NCBI GenBank assembly: GCA_943369525.1
Contig: CALRNL020000017.1
Span: 1 to 13,648 of the forward strand
DNA length: 13,648 bases
Source of the DNA: BAIKAL-G1 sp943369525
GTDB lineage: Bacteria; Cyanobacteriota; Cyanobacteriia; PCC-6307; Cyanobiaceae
Direction of reading: 5' to 3'
Shown: positions 1-6,830 of the stretch, piece after piece
Layout of the letters: the number at the start of each line of letters is the position of its first letter
How positions within the stretch are numbered: position 1 is the first letter of the stretch
Notes under the pieces: model-generated
Databases searched by the model: none
The model's input: the letters and a program-made list of their open reading frames with translations, nothing else
Told to the model about the DNA's origin: nothing
Position numbers and translations under genes: made by a program

Positions 1-183
1 GGCACCGGCCCCATCGATGAGTACCTCATCGCTGGTCTCGATGAAATCAACCGCGCTTTCGAACTGTCCCCCTCCTGGTACGTCGAAGCCCTCAACTACA
101 TCAAGGCCAACCACGGCATCTCCGGCGACCCCGGCGTGATCGCCAACAACTACATCGACTACGCCATCGCCGCCCTCGTCTGA
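1..183 (+). CDS. cpcA: C-phycocyanin alpha subunit, 3' end only
   Basis: This is the last 60 codons of a phycobiliprotein alpha chain, a light-harvesting rod component of the phycobilisome on the thylakoid surface. The frame is open from base 1 and ends in TGA at 181-183. The stretches DEYLIAGLDEIN, FELSPSWYVEALNYIKANHG and NNYIDYAIAAL match the C-terminal helices of CpcA/RpcA-type chains. The chromophore-binding cysteine (near residue 84 in the family) lies upstream of the window, so pigment type cannot be read here. Codons end almost always in C, as expected for a very highly expressed protein. A strong terminator follows 38 bases after the stop, and the lyase genes for this subunit come next. 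An R-phycocyanin (rpcA) name is possible; allophycocyanin or phycoerythrin alpha is less likely from the tail sequence. Confidence 0.93.
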   Translation, partial: GTGPIDEYLIAGLDEINRAFELSPSWYVEALNYIKANHGISGDPGVIANNYIDYAIAALV

Positions 184-221
184 TCCCAGACCCGGCGTCG
201 ACCACATCGTCGATCCTTCCT

Positions 222-247
222 AAGGGCCCCTCCGGGGCCCTTTTTTT
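222..247 (+). terminator. Intrinsic terminator after cpcA
   Basis: The inverted repeat AAGGGCCCC (222-230) / GGGGCCCTT (234-242) has a 3-base loop, and the T run continues from 241 to 247. This is a textbook rho-independent terminator. It would end most phycocyanin mRNA and leave cpcE/cpcF to read-through or to a promoter of their own in the 135 bases before cpcE. Confidence 0.93.
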
Positions 248-382
248 GTGACCTGCGGGCGAAATCCGGAATCGGCCCCCAAGCACGGCCAGCAACGGTT
301 GGCAGCAGCTCTGTGACAGGGGCCCGCCAGACCTGCAGGCGGATGCCAGCATCAGCGCCAACGACCTAATCACCCGGCCCCC

Positions 383-1231
383 ATGGCGGACGTTGAGGAC
401 AACCGGTTGCCAGGGGCGGAGGGGGACCCGATCAACGAGGCCGAAGCCCTGCGCCGCCTCCGCCTGGGCGACGACCCCTCGGCCCAGTACTACGCCGCCT
501 GGTGGCTGGGCCGCAACCGCAGCAACCACGCCGACACGGTGCCCCTGCTCTGTCAGGCCCTGCGGCAACGGCGCCCCCGCGACCCCGGCGCTGGTGTGGA
601 GGAGAACGCCGTCGCCCGCAATGCGGCCCGCGCCCTCGGCAAGCTGGGCCCGGCCGCCCAGGGCGCCATAGCCGACCTGCTGGCAACCCTGGACGACCCC
701 GATGACGGCCTACGCGAAGCCGCGGCCCGGGCCCTAGGCGACCTGGGGGCCCGGGAGGCGGTGGCACCGATCTGCCGGCGCCTGGCCAGTGGTCCTGACG
801 GGGCCGGGGCCCTGCGCCCAGGCACACCGCGCCTGCAGGAACCCTGTGAAGCCCTGCTGGAGGCCCTGGGCGACATCGGCGACAGCGATCCTGCCGTGGT
901 GGCGGTGATTGCGCCCTTTGTCGCCCACGGGCGCCCCCTGATCCGCAGTGCCGCCTACCGGGCCCTGCTGCAACTCACAGGAGAGCGCCGGTGGGGCGAC
1001 CGGTTGACGGAGCTGCTAGCCGATCCCTTGCTGCAGGTGCGCCGCGCTGCCCTGATGGACCTGGGGGCCGCCGGTTGGCGGGCCTCCCTGGGGGCGATCA
1101 GCAGCACCCACGCCGAGAACAGCCTCAAGCTGATCGCCCTGCGCGGCCTGGTCGAAAACGGTTTGGACGGCCAGGACGGCGATACCCCCGACACCGAGGC
1201 CGTGTTGGCGGCCATGGATTCCCTGCTCTAG
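383..1231 (+). CDS. cpcE: Phycocyanin alpha phycocyanobilin lyase, CpcE subunit
   Basis: CpcE is one half of the CpcE/CpcF heterodimer that attaches phycocyanobilin to the alpha-phycocyanin cysteine in the cytoplasm. The 282-residue protein is an all-helical HEAT-repeat chain: repeats rich in Ala/Leu run from about residue 30 to 280, for example ARNAARALGKLGPAAQGAI (about 78-96) and LREAAARALGDLG (110-122). The N-terminal YYAAWWLGRNR (36-46) is the hallmark I associate with CpcE, and length fits the family. The start is ATG at 383; there is no strong Shine-Dalgarno sequence. It lies downstream of the cpcA terminator and 112 bases before cpcF. RpcE (lyase for R-phycocyanin) is an alternative name, since pigment type cannot be told from this window. 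PecE-type isomerase lyases are less likely next to a CpcA-type tail. Confidence 0.9.
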   Translation: MADVEDNRLPGAEGDPINEAEALRRLRLGDDPSAQYYAAWWLGRNRSNHADTVPLLCQALRQRRPRDPGAGVEENAVARNAARALGKLGPAAQGAIADLLATLDDPDDGLREAAARALGDLGAREAVAPICRRLASGPDGAGALRPGTPRLQEPCEALLEALGDIGDSDPAVVAVIAPFVAHGRPLIRSAAYRALLQLTGERRWGDRLTELLADPLLQVRRAALMDLGAAGWRASLGAISSTHAENSLKLIALRGLVENGLDGQDGDTPDTEAVLAAMDSLL

Positions 1232-1305
1232 GCCTACCTGAATGGGGGCCGGCCCTAGCCCTAGCCAGGCAGGCCCTGCCCGATATCGGCCCCGATTCCC
1301 ACCTG

Positions 1306-1316
1306 CCCCCCCCCCC
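1306..1316 (+). repeat. Run of 11 cytosines before cpcF
   Basis: An uninterrupted C11 tract sits 27 bases upstream of the cpcF ATG at 1344. The reading frame of cpcF is also open upstream, back to an ATG at 1242, so the tract would be inside the protein only if that earlier start were used. Runs of this kind are prone to slippage during replication and sequencing. Confidence 0.95.
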
Positions 1317-1343
1317 GGGCCGGCCCCACCCCCTTCCCCGCCG

Positions 1344-2063
1344 ATGACCTCCCTCGCCGACCCAGCCCCTACCCCGGCCAGCGCCTCCGGGCCTGCCTTA
1401 GCCAGCGAAACGGCCAGCGCTGGCGTCGACGCCCTGATTGCTGCGGTGGCCGCCGCAGACAGCGCCATCAGCCTGCTGCTCGCCACCCAGGCCCTGGCGG
1501 CGGCGGGGCACCCGGCCGGGATCGCCAGCCTGGTGGAAGTGCTCGGCTTCAACAACCCAGGCGCTGCCGTGGCGGCGGTGGATGGCCTGATTGCCCTTGG
1601 GCCCCAGGCGGTGGCACCGCTGCTGGGCAGCCTCGATGAGCGCAACTATGGGGCCCGGGCCTGGGCCGTGCGGGCCCTGGCCGGCATCGGCGATGTGCGC
1701 GGCCTCGACCTGCTGGAGGAGGCCCTCGGCAGCGACATCGGCCCGAGCGTGCGCCGGGCCGCCGCCCGGGGCCTGGGCCAGTTGCGGCTTGACGACCTAA
1801 ACGACAGCCAGCGCCAGCAGGTGCGGGACCGCTGCCTCCAGGCCCTCGTGGCCGGCTGCGCCGATGGCGAATGGGTGGTGCGCTATGCCGTGGCCGTGGG
1901 GCTGGAGGCCCTCGGCCTGGCTGATGGCAACGGCGAGCAGCTGCGGCCAGCCAGCCGCCGGGCCCTCACGGCCCTGAGCCAGCCCGACGCCGAGGAGGTG
2001 CCGGTGGTGCGGCTGCGGGCTGCCCTGGCGCTGCGCCGCCTGAACGACCAACCTGGCGGCTGA
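1344..2063 (+). CDS. cpcF: Phycocyanin alpha phycocyanobilin lyase, CpcF subunit
   Basis: CpcF is the partner of CpcE in the bilin lyase acting on alpha-phycocyanin. From ATG 1344 the protein has 239 residues of HEAT repeats: about residues 28-95 are Ala/Leu helices containing VEVLGFNNPGAAVAAVDGL, then NYGARAWAVRALAGIGDVRG (101-120) and DGEWVVRYAVAVGLEAL (174-190), both characteristic of CpcF. I chose 1344 because the frame upstream to ATG 1242 encodes only a Pro/Gly/Ala-rich stretch running through a poly-C tract, unlike CpcF; the first 25 residues after 1344 are also low-complexity. No NHCQGN-like motif of PecF isomerase lyases is seen. The cpcE-cpcF gap is 112 bases with no terminator, so co-transcription is likely. 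The name rpcF is possible if the phycocyanin carries mixed bilins. Confidence 0.9.
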   Translation: MTSLADPAPTPASASGPALASETASAGVDALIAAVAAADSAISLLLATQALAAAGHPAGIASLVEVLGFNNPGAAVAAVDGLIALGPQAVAPLLGSLDERNYGARAWAVRALAGIGDVRGLDLLEEALGSDIGPSVRRAAARGLGQLRLDDLNDSQRQQVRDRCLQALVAGCADGEWVVRYAVAVGLEALGLADGNGEQLRPASRRALTALSQPDAEEVPVVRLRAALALRRLNDQPGG

Positions 2064-2078
2064 ACCAGGGCGTTCGCT

Positions 2079-2123
2079 CCCCTCGCCAGCCCCTCGCCAG
2101 CCCCTCTGCCAGCACCCTGCCAG
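2079..2123 (+). repeat. 11-bp degenerate tandem repeat between cpcF and phosphatase gene
   Basis: Four consecutive units are visible: CCCCTCGCCAG at 2079 and again, identical, at 2090, then CCCCTCTGCCAG at 2101 and CACCCTGCCAG at 2113. The array starts 15 bases after the cpcF stop and ends 21 bases before the phosphatase ATG, so it fills most of the 81-base gap. Function is unknown. Confidence 0.85.
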
Positions 2124-2144
2124 CCCTACGGCCCTTCCCCCGCC

Positions 2145-2633
2145 ATGTCGCCCCAACGCCTGCTGTTCGTTTGCCTCGGCAACATCTGCCGCTCCCCCGC
2201 CGCCGAAGGGGTGTTTTTGCACCTGCTGGCCCGGGAGGGCCTGGAGAACGGGTTTGTGGTGGATTCGGCCGGCACCGGCAGCTGGCATGTGGGCAAGCCG
2301 GCGGACCGGCGCATGCTCGCCGCCGCCGAGCGGCGGGGCATCGTCCTGCCCAGCCGGGCCCGCCAGATTGAAACCGCCGACCTGGGCCGCTTCGATCGCA
2401 TCCTCACCATGGACAACGACAATCTGGCGGCCGTGGAGGCCCTGGCCCGCCAGGGGCGGCCGGCCCCTGGCACGGAGCAGGCCCTAATCGAGCCGATCAC
2501 CCGCCATTGCCGCCAGTTCGGCCTGCAGGAGGTGCCGGACCCCTACTACGGCGGCGAGGAGGGCTTTGAGCAGGTTCTCGACCTGCTGGAGGACGCCTGT
2601 GGCGGCCTGCTCGACCAGCTCAGGCCCCGCTAA
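2145..2633 (+). CDS. Low-molecular-weight protein-tyrosine phosphatase
   Basis: This cytoplasmic enzyme removes phosphate from tyrosine residues through a cysteinyl-phosphate intermediate. The 162-residue protein has the family P-loop CLGNICRS at residues 10-17, giving nucleophile C10 and R16, then SAGT at 41-44 and the general-acid aspartate in PDPYYGG (D132). Length matches the family (about 150-165). ATG 2145 puts the active cysteine near the N-terminus as usual. It sits 81 bases after cpcF on the same strand with no terminator between, so it may share the lyase transcript. From memory, such a phosphatase gene also lies at the edge of phycobilisome gene regions in other picocyanobacteria, but a role in antenna regulation is only an inference. 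An arsenate reductase of the same fold is possible but less likely. Confidence 0.92.
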   Translation: MSPQRLLFVCLGNICRSPAAEGVFLHLLAREGLENGFVVDSAGTGSWHVGKPADRRMLAAAERRGIVLPSRARQIETADLGRFDRILTMDNDNLAAVEALARQGRPAPGTEQALIEPITRHCRQFGLQEVPDPYYGGEEGFEQVLDLLEDACGGLLDQLRPR

Positions 2634-2712
2634 AGCCAAAGCACCGCTGAAGCCAAGGCCCCGCTAAAGCCAAGGCCCCGCAAAAACCAGACCCTGCGAA
2701 AACCAGGACCAG
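2629..2712 (+). repeat. 17-bp degenerate tandem repeat array, five units
   Basis: Successive units are GCTAAAGCCAAAGCACC (2629), GCTGAAGCCAAGGCCCC (2646), GCTAAAGCCAAGGCCCC (2663), GCAAAAACCAGACCCT (2680, one base short) and GCGAAAACCAGGACCAG (2696). The first unit overlaps the phosphatase stop codon TAA at 2631-2633. The array fills the space between the convergent phosphatase and panC-cmk genes and runs into the hairpin at 2709-2748. The last two units differ most from the consensus. Confidence 0.88.
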
Positions 2713-2748
2713 GCCAGGGGCTCTCTCCAAGCAAGCCCCTAGGCCTGG
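2709..2748. terminator. Hairpin between convergent genes, possible bidirectional terminator
   Basis: Arms CCAGGCCAGGGGC (2709-2721) and GCCCCTAGGCCTGG (2735-2748) pair over 13 bases with one bulged base and a 13-base loop. It lies 10 bases beyond the panC-cmk stop and 75 bases beyond the phosphatase stop. There is no T run on either side, so termination by this hairpin is an inference from position and stem strength. Confidence 0.5.
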
Positions 2749-2757
2749 ACGGCAGCC

Positions 2758-4344
2758 CTAGGCCCCGGCCGGACCGGCCCAGGCATCCGCCGGCACCCGC
2801 TCACGGAAGAGCAGCTCGAGTTGGTCGATCACGGCCCCGATCGTGAGGCCATCAGTAATCAGTTCCACCGCATCGGCGGCTTGCACCAGGGGAGCAACGG
2901 CCCGGCTGGAATCGAGGTGGTCGCGCTCGGCGATCTGGGCTTCGAGCTCGGCCAAGTCGGGCACGGCAAAGCCCCGCTGGGCCAGGTCCAGGGCCCGGCG
3001 GCGGGCCCGCTCGGCCACGGTGGCGGTGAGGAACACCTTGAGCTCCGCATCGGGGAACACGGCGGTGCCGATGTCGCGGCCTTCGGCCACCAGGCCGCCC
3101 CGGGCCCCCATGGCCTGCTGCTGGCGGGTGAGGGCCTCGCGCACGCAGCCATGGGCCGCCACCACCGACACCTGGCCGGTGACCTCCGGGCTACGGATCG
3201 CCTCGGTGACGTCCTGGCCATTGATCGTCACCCGCTGGGCCCCCTCGGCGCTAGTGCTGAGCTGCAGATCCAGGTCCACCAACAGCTCGGCCACGGCGCC
3301 GGCCTCGGCCGGATCGACGCCGGCCGAGGCCACCAACCAGGTGACGGCCCGGTACATGGCGCCAGTGTCGAGGTAAATCAGGCCGAGGCGGGCAGCAAAG
3401 GCCTTGGTCACGGTGCTTTTGCCGGCCCCGGCGGGGCCATCGATGGCAACGATCGGCGGGCGGCGCATCAGAAACACATGGTCGATCAAACGGGTGCTGC
3501 CGCAGAAGGCCGCCGCCGCCAGGAGCAGGGGGCTGGTCTGCAGCGTGGCAGCTGGCCGCAGGCTACGGGGCTCCACCGCCTCCACGTAGTCCACCACCAG
3601 GCCAGCCTCGAGCAGGTCGCTGCGCACCGCCTCGGTGAGGGACGCCAGCGAAGGCCCGGCCTGGGGGCCCGGGAGCCCGCCCTGGACCTGCTGGGCCGCC
3701 GCCGCCAGGCTGCGGGGCAGGGCCAGGGCCTGCTGCTGCTGGCCTGGGCTGAGGTAGCGGTTGCGGGAGCTCAGGGGCAGGCCATCGGCTTGGCGCTGGG
3801 TGGGGCCGCTGCACACCTGTAGAGGCAGGCCCAGGTCGGCCACCAGGCGCCGCACAACCACCAGCTGCTGCCAGTCCTTTTCCCCCAGCCAAAGCACATC
3901 GGGCCGCACCAGGGCCAGCAGCCGGGCCACCACCGTGGCCACGCCGGCGAAATGGCCCGGCCGGCTGCGGCCGCAGAGTCCCGCCACCAGGGAGTCGGGC
4001 GGCTGCAGGCGGGTGAGTTCGGCGGGGCCGTCCGGATAGATCTCGGCAACACTTGGGGCAAACAGGGCATCGGCGCCGCTCGCGGCGGCCAGCCGGACAT
4101 CGGCCGCCAGGTCGCGGGGGTAGCGATCAAAATCCTCGGCCGGGCCGAATTGGAGCGGATTGACGAACACGCTCAGCAGCACCTGGCCGCCCGTGCTGGC
4201 GCGGGCCCGGTCCGCCAGGGCCAGCAGGGACTGGTGGCCCCGATGCAAGCCACCCATGGTGGGCACGAATTGGAGCGGGCCCGCCGGACGCTCCCAGGCC
4301 TGGCGCCATTGGCGCAGCTCGGCGGCGGTGTGAAGCAGACGCAA
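2758..4344 (-). CDS. panC/cmk: Bifunctional pantothenate synthetase / cytidylate kinase
   Basis: This fusion joins two cytoplasmic enzymes: PanC condenses pantoate and beta-alanine using ATP (coenzyme A pathway), and CMP kinase phosphorylates CMP/dCMP. Residues about 1-293 are PanC: FVPTMGGLHRGH (26-37) with the HxGH nucleotide site, SVFVNPLQFGPAEDF (58-72), LGEKDWQQL (153-161) and LSSRNRYLS (191-199). Residues about 296-515 are the kinase: P-loop GPAGAGKS (303-310), YLDTGAMYRA (324-333), EGRDIGTAVFPDAELKVFLT (421-440) and the lid and arginine region RDHLDSSRAVAPL (474-486). The 528-residue length and the fused order are usual in cyanobacteria. The start is TTG at 4344, preceded by a G-rich stretch; no ATG fits the frame and MRLLHTAAEL is where homologues begin. 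It follows rlpA on the same strand after a terminator, so it probably has its own promoter in the 96-base gap or depends on read-through. Confidence 0.95.
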   Translation of the reverse strand: MRLLHTAAELRQWRQAWERPAGPLQFVPTMGGLHRGHQSLLALADRARASTGGQVLLSVFVNPLQFGPAEDFDRYPRDLAADVRLAAASGADALFAPSVAEIYPDGPAELTRLQPPDSLVAGLCGRSRPGHFAGVATVVARLLALVRPDVLWLGEKDWQQLVVVRRLVADLGLPLQVCSGPTQRQADGLPLSSRNRYLSPGQQQQALALPRSLAAAAQQVQGGLPGPQAGPSLASLTEAVRSDLLEAGLVVDYVEAVEPRSLRPAATLQTSPLLLAAAAFCGSTRLIDHVFLMRRPPIVAIDGPAGAGKSTVTKAFAARLGLIYLDTGAMYRAVTWLVASAGVDPAEAGAVAELLVDLDLQLSTSAEGAQRVTINGQDVTEAIRSPEVTGQVSVVAAHGCVREALTRQQQAMGARGGLVAEGRDIGTAVFPDAELKVFLTATVAERARRRALDLAQRGFAVPDLAELEAQIAERDHLDSSRAVAPLVQAADAVELITDGLTIGAVIDQLELLFRERVPADAWAGPAGA

Positions 4345-4370
4345 GGCACAACCCCCGGAACTCCCCCATT

Positions 4371-4400
4371 GAAAAGCCCACCCGTCAAGGACGGATGGGC
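4371..4400 (-). terminator. Intrinsic terminator after rlpA-like gene
   Basis: Read on the minus strand, GCCCATCCGTC pairs with GACGGGTGGGC (11 pairs, one T-G wobble) around a CTT loop and is followed by TTTTC (4375-4371). It lies 40 bases after the stop of the RlpA-like gene and 26 bases before the panC-cmk start, so it would separate the two transcripts. Confidence 0.8.
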
Positions 4401-4440
4401 GACGGGAAACAAACGGGAACCGGCCCTTGGGGAAGGGGGA

Positions 4441-5019
4441 TCAGCGCAGCACTTCTAGGCGCACTGACGCCACGCCACTGGCAACCAAACCCAGGTGGCT
4501 GGCGGCCCCAGGGCCAATGTCAATCAGGCGGCGTCCCACGAAGGGACCCCGGTCATTGATCCGGACCACGGCGGTGCGGCCATTCCAAAGGTTGGTGACC
4601 CGCACCTTGGTGCCGAAGGGCAGGCTGCGGTGGGCTGCGGTGAAATCACCGTGGCGCAGCACGTCCCCGTTGGCGGTGCGACCGCCATAAAAGCCCGGGC
4701 CGTACCAGCTGGCTTGGCCGGTGCTGACACTGCGGACCTGGGGGCTGGACGAGGTGGCAATTGGCTGGCTGGGAACCAGGGGTTTGGTCGGTTGCTGGTC
4801 CTGGAGCTGGATGGGCTGCACCTCGCGGATGGCGAGATCACTGGATTCCGGTTCGTAGGCCTGGGGGGCCTCGTTGGGGCCTGCAAGCACGGAGGGCTGC
4901 TGGCTGGCCAGGGCATCGGCGCTCTGGGCTGCACGGCTGGAACTAGCCAGGGCAGGCGAGATGGCGCTGCTACCGGACATCAGGAGGGCAAAGCCGCTCA
5001 GGAGAATGGATCGACGCAT
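4441..5019 (-). CDS. RlpA-like double-psi beta-barrel secreted protein
   Basis: RlpA-family proteins act on the peptidoglycan; some are lytic transglycosylases that cleave glycan strands at division sites. From ATG 5019 the protein has 192 residues: a signal peptide at about 1-25 (MRRS, hydrophobic core, SPALA), a low-complexity Ser/Gln/Pro linker (about 26-98), and the RlpA barrel at about 102-190, with ASWYGPGFYGGRTANGD (103-119), HRSLPFGTKVRVTNLWNGRT (130-149) and RINDRGPF (153-160), whose Asp is the likely catalytic residue. The frame continues 12 codons upstream, but 5019 gives the clean signal peptide. There is no lipobox cysteine, unlike E. coli RlpA, and no SPOR domain, so it is probably soluble in the periplasm. 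It is divergent from purM and ends before a terminator. Enzyme activity is inferred only from the family. Confidence 0.88.
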   Translation of the reverse strand: MRRSILLSGFALLMSGSSAISPALASSSRAAQSADALASQQPSVLAGPNEAPQAYEPESSDLAIREVQPIQLQDQQPTKPLVPSQPIATSSSPQVRSVSTGQASWYGPGFYGGRTANGDVLRHGDFTAAHRSLPFGTKVRVTNLWNGRTAVVRINDRGPFVGRRLIDIGPGAASHLGLVASGVASVRLEVLR

Positions 5020-5433
5020 AACAGGCGAAACTCGCCGCTCGAGAGCAGCAGCCACAGACGAAGTTGCGACCCGTCAGCGTTGAGTACAAAACAGCGTTTT
5101 GGGAGAGAAGCTGTGATGAACTGCCGGCGGAGTTCCTATCGGGAATTGACGACCCGGCAAAGTTAACCTGATTTGCCTGATCGCTTTGGTCACATTCGCA
5201 GCATAAAGATTGATCAGCATTCACTATCTAAAGCGCGATCCAAGGCCCTGGCTGGGTTCTGCCCCGGGCGTCAACGGGCAACCGATCAGCAAGTCCGATC
5301 GCGACCATAAGCCAAGCTGATCGTAAAGGGGGCCAATCGGCCAGCTGTCCACCATCCAGCCCCCCTTTCGGCCGTTCGCAGCCCCCAAAGGCGTGGCGCG
5401 CCATTGCAGGATCGGGGTAACAGCAGCTCTGGA
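5020..5433. other. Divergent intergenic region between rlpA-like gene and purM
   Basis: These 414 bases must hold the promoters for both divergent genes, but I cannot place convincing -35/-10 pairs. The middle (about 5160-5235) is clearly more AT-rich than its surroundings. Two symmetric elements are visible: CAAAAC (5087-5092) / GTTTTG (5096-5101) with a 3-base spacer, 68 bases upstream of the rlpA start, which could be an operator; and AAAGGGGG (5325-5332) / CCCCCTTT (5361-5368) with a 28-base loop in the probable purM leader. No ORF looks coding and no riboswitch was recognised. Confidence 0.6.
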
Positions 5434-6471
5434 ATGGACTACCGCACAGCCGGCGTGGACGTGGTGGCGGGTCGGGCCTTTGTCGAACGCATCCGTTCAA
5501 GCGTGGAGTCCACCCGCAGGCCGGAGGTTCTCGGCGGCCTGGGCGGCTTCGGTGGCCTCTGCCGGCTGCCGGCGGGCCTAAGCAAGCCCCTACTGGTGGC
5601 GGGCACCGATGGGGTGGGCACCAAGCTCGAACTGGCCCAGGCCCATGGCGGCCACCACGGCGTCGGCATCGACCTAGTGGCCATGTGCGTCAACGACGTG
5701 ATCACCAGCGGGGCCCAGCCGCTGTTCTTTCTCGACTACCTGGCCACCGGCAAGCTCAGCCCCGAGGCCATGGCCGCCGTGGTGGAGGGGATCGCCGAGG
5801 GCTGCCGCCAGAGCGGCTGCGCCCTGCTCGGCGGGGAAACGGCCGAAATGCCCGGCTTCTATGGCCCCGGTCGCTATGACCTGGCCGGCTTCTGCGTGGC
5901 AGTGGTGGAGGAAGACGCCCTGATCGATGGCCGCGCGGTGGTCGCCGGCGATCGGATCGTTGCCGTGGCCAGCAGCGGCGTGCACAGCAATGGCTTCAGC
6001 CTGGTGCGCCAGATCCTCGAGGCCCACCAGATCGACCGGGCCAGCGAGCTCAGCCCCGGGGGGCCGGCGGTGATCGGGAGCCTGCTGACCCCCACCCGCC
6101 TCTACGGCTCCCTGGTGCAAGCCCTGCTGGGCGCCGCCATCCCCCTCCATGGCATGGCCCACATCACCGGCGGTGGCCTGCCCGAAAACCTGCCCCGCTG
6201 CCTGCCAGCCGGACTCCAGGCCCGCATCGACCCGGCCAGCTGGGAGCGGCCGGAGCTGTTCCGTTGGTTACAAGAGAAAGGAGAGGTGCCCGAAGCGGAC
6301 CTCTGGCACACCTTCAACCTGGGTGTTGGCTACTGCCTGGTGCTGCCCGAGGCGGCCGTCGCCCAGGCGCTCCAGGTCTGCGCAGACCAGGGCCACCGGG
6401 CCTGGCCGCTCGGCGTGGTGGAACCCGGAGCAGCGGGCGCAGGCGCCAGCTTGGTCGGACTGCCGGCCTAA
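5434..6471 (+). CDS. purM: Phosphoribosylformylglycinamidine cyclo-ligase (AIR synthetase)
   Basis: PurM closes the imidazole ring of AIR from FGAM and ATP, step five of purine synthesis, as a cytoplasmic homodimer. The 345-residue chain has the whole family signature: TDGVGTKLELAQAHGGHHGV (58-77) with the glycine-rich ATP site, GIDLVAMCVNDVITSGAQPL (78-97), ALLGGETAEMPGFY (130-143), SSGVHSNGFSLVR (180-192), HITGGGLPENLPR (243-255) and FNLGVGY (294-300). ATG 5434 gives MDYRTAGVDV, the normal PurM N-terminus; the frame is also open to a TTG at 5404, but those ten residues are not family-like. Length is normal. The Shine-Dalgarno region (CTGGA) is weak. It is divergent from the rlpA-like gene and followed by 359 bases before the next gene. 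I have no doubt about the assignment. Confidence 0.98.
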   Translation: MDYRTAGVDVVAGRAFVERIRSSVESTRRPEVLGGLGGFGGLCRLPAGLSKPLLVAGTDGVGTKLELAQAHGGHHGVGIDLVAMCVNDVITSGAQPLFFLDYLATGKLSPEAMAAVVEGIAEGCRQSGCALLGGETAEMPGFYGPGRYDLAGFCVAVVEEDALIDGRAVVAGDRIVAVASSGVHSNGFSLVRQILEAHQIDRASELSPGGPAVIGSLLTPTRLYGSLVQALLGAAIPLHGMAHITGGGLPENLPRCLPAGLQARIDPASWERPELFRWLQEKGEVPEADLWHTFNLGVGYCLVLPEAAVAQALQVCADQGHRAWPLGVVEPGAAGAGASLVGLPA

Positions 6472-6830
6472 GGGGCCAAGTTTTTGGTGGGCCAAGGGGG
6501 TTGGTTCGGCCCAGCTGTTCGTTCGGCGCCCCAGTTGGCTGGGCGCAGCCCTTGGTTTGACGACGCAGGGGCTGGCTCGACCGCTTCGAAAGCGTTGCTG
6601 TTCTGACGGCGCCAGATCCGGTGATCGCCCCTGCAGGGGCTGCTGGCAGGGGCCTGGGCCAGAACTGGCCAGGGCGTTGCAGCAGATCCGACCCGCTGCT
6701 AAGCCCACCCCCCCCAACGCAGGGTGGTTTTGGCAATGGATTGGTTAAGGTGCTGGATCAATGCGGTTTGGGAGACCCGATCCGTATTTGCCGTCAGTTG
6801 TCCGCAAGACAATCCCCGTAGAGGTTTGAG
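6472..6830 (+). other. Gap between purM and the coiled-coil gene
   Basis: No reading frame in these 359 bases looks coding. A perfect 14-base palindrome, GCCCCTGCAGGGGC, lies at 6627-6640. A C8 tract is at about 6709-6716. TTGTC (6798-6802) and GACAA (6808-6812) form a small inverted repeat just before the next gene. GAGG at 6821-6824, six bases before ATG 6831, is a good ribosome binding site. The region is more AT-rich after about 6720, which suits a promoter, but I cannot name -35/-10 boxes. No intrinsic terminator for purM is evident. Confidence 0.5.

Noticed and set aside
432..827. Long open frames antisense or out of frame within cpcE, cpcF, panC-cmk, purM and the reductase gene
   Set aside because: They are rich in Arg, Pro, Gly and Ala, match no family and follow from high GC content; the sense genes are certain.
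1242..1343. Earlier ATG start for cpcF
   Set aside because: It would add a Pro/Gly/Ala-rich segment passing through a C11 run, unlike CpcF proteins; ATG 1344 gives the expected length.
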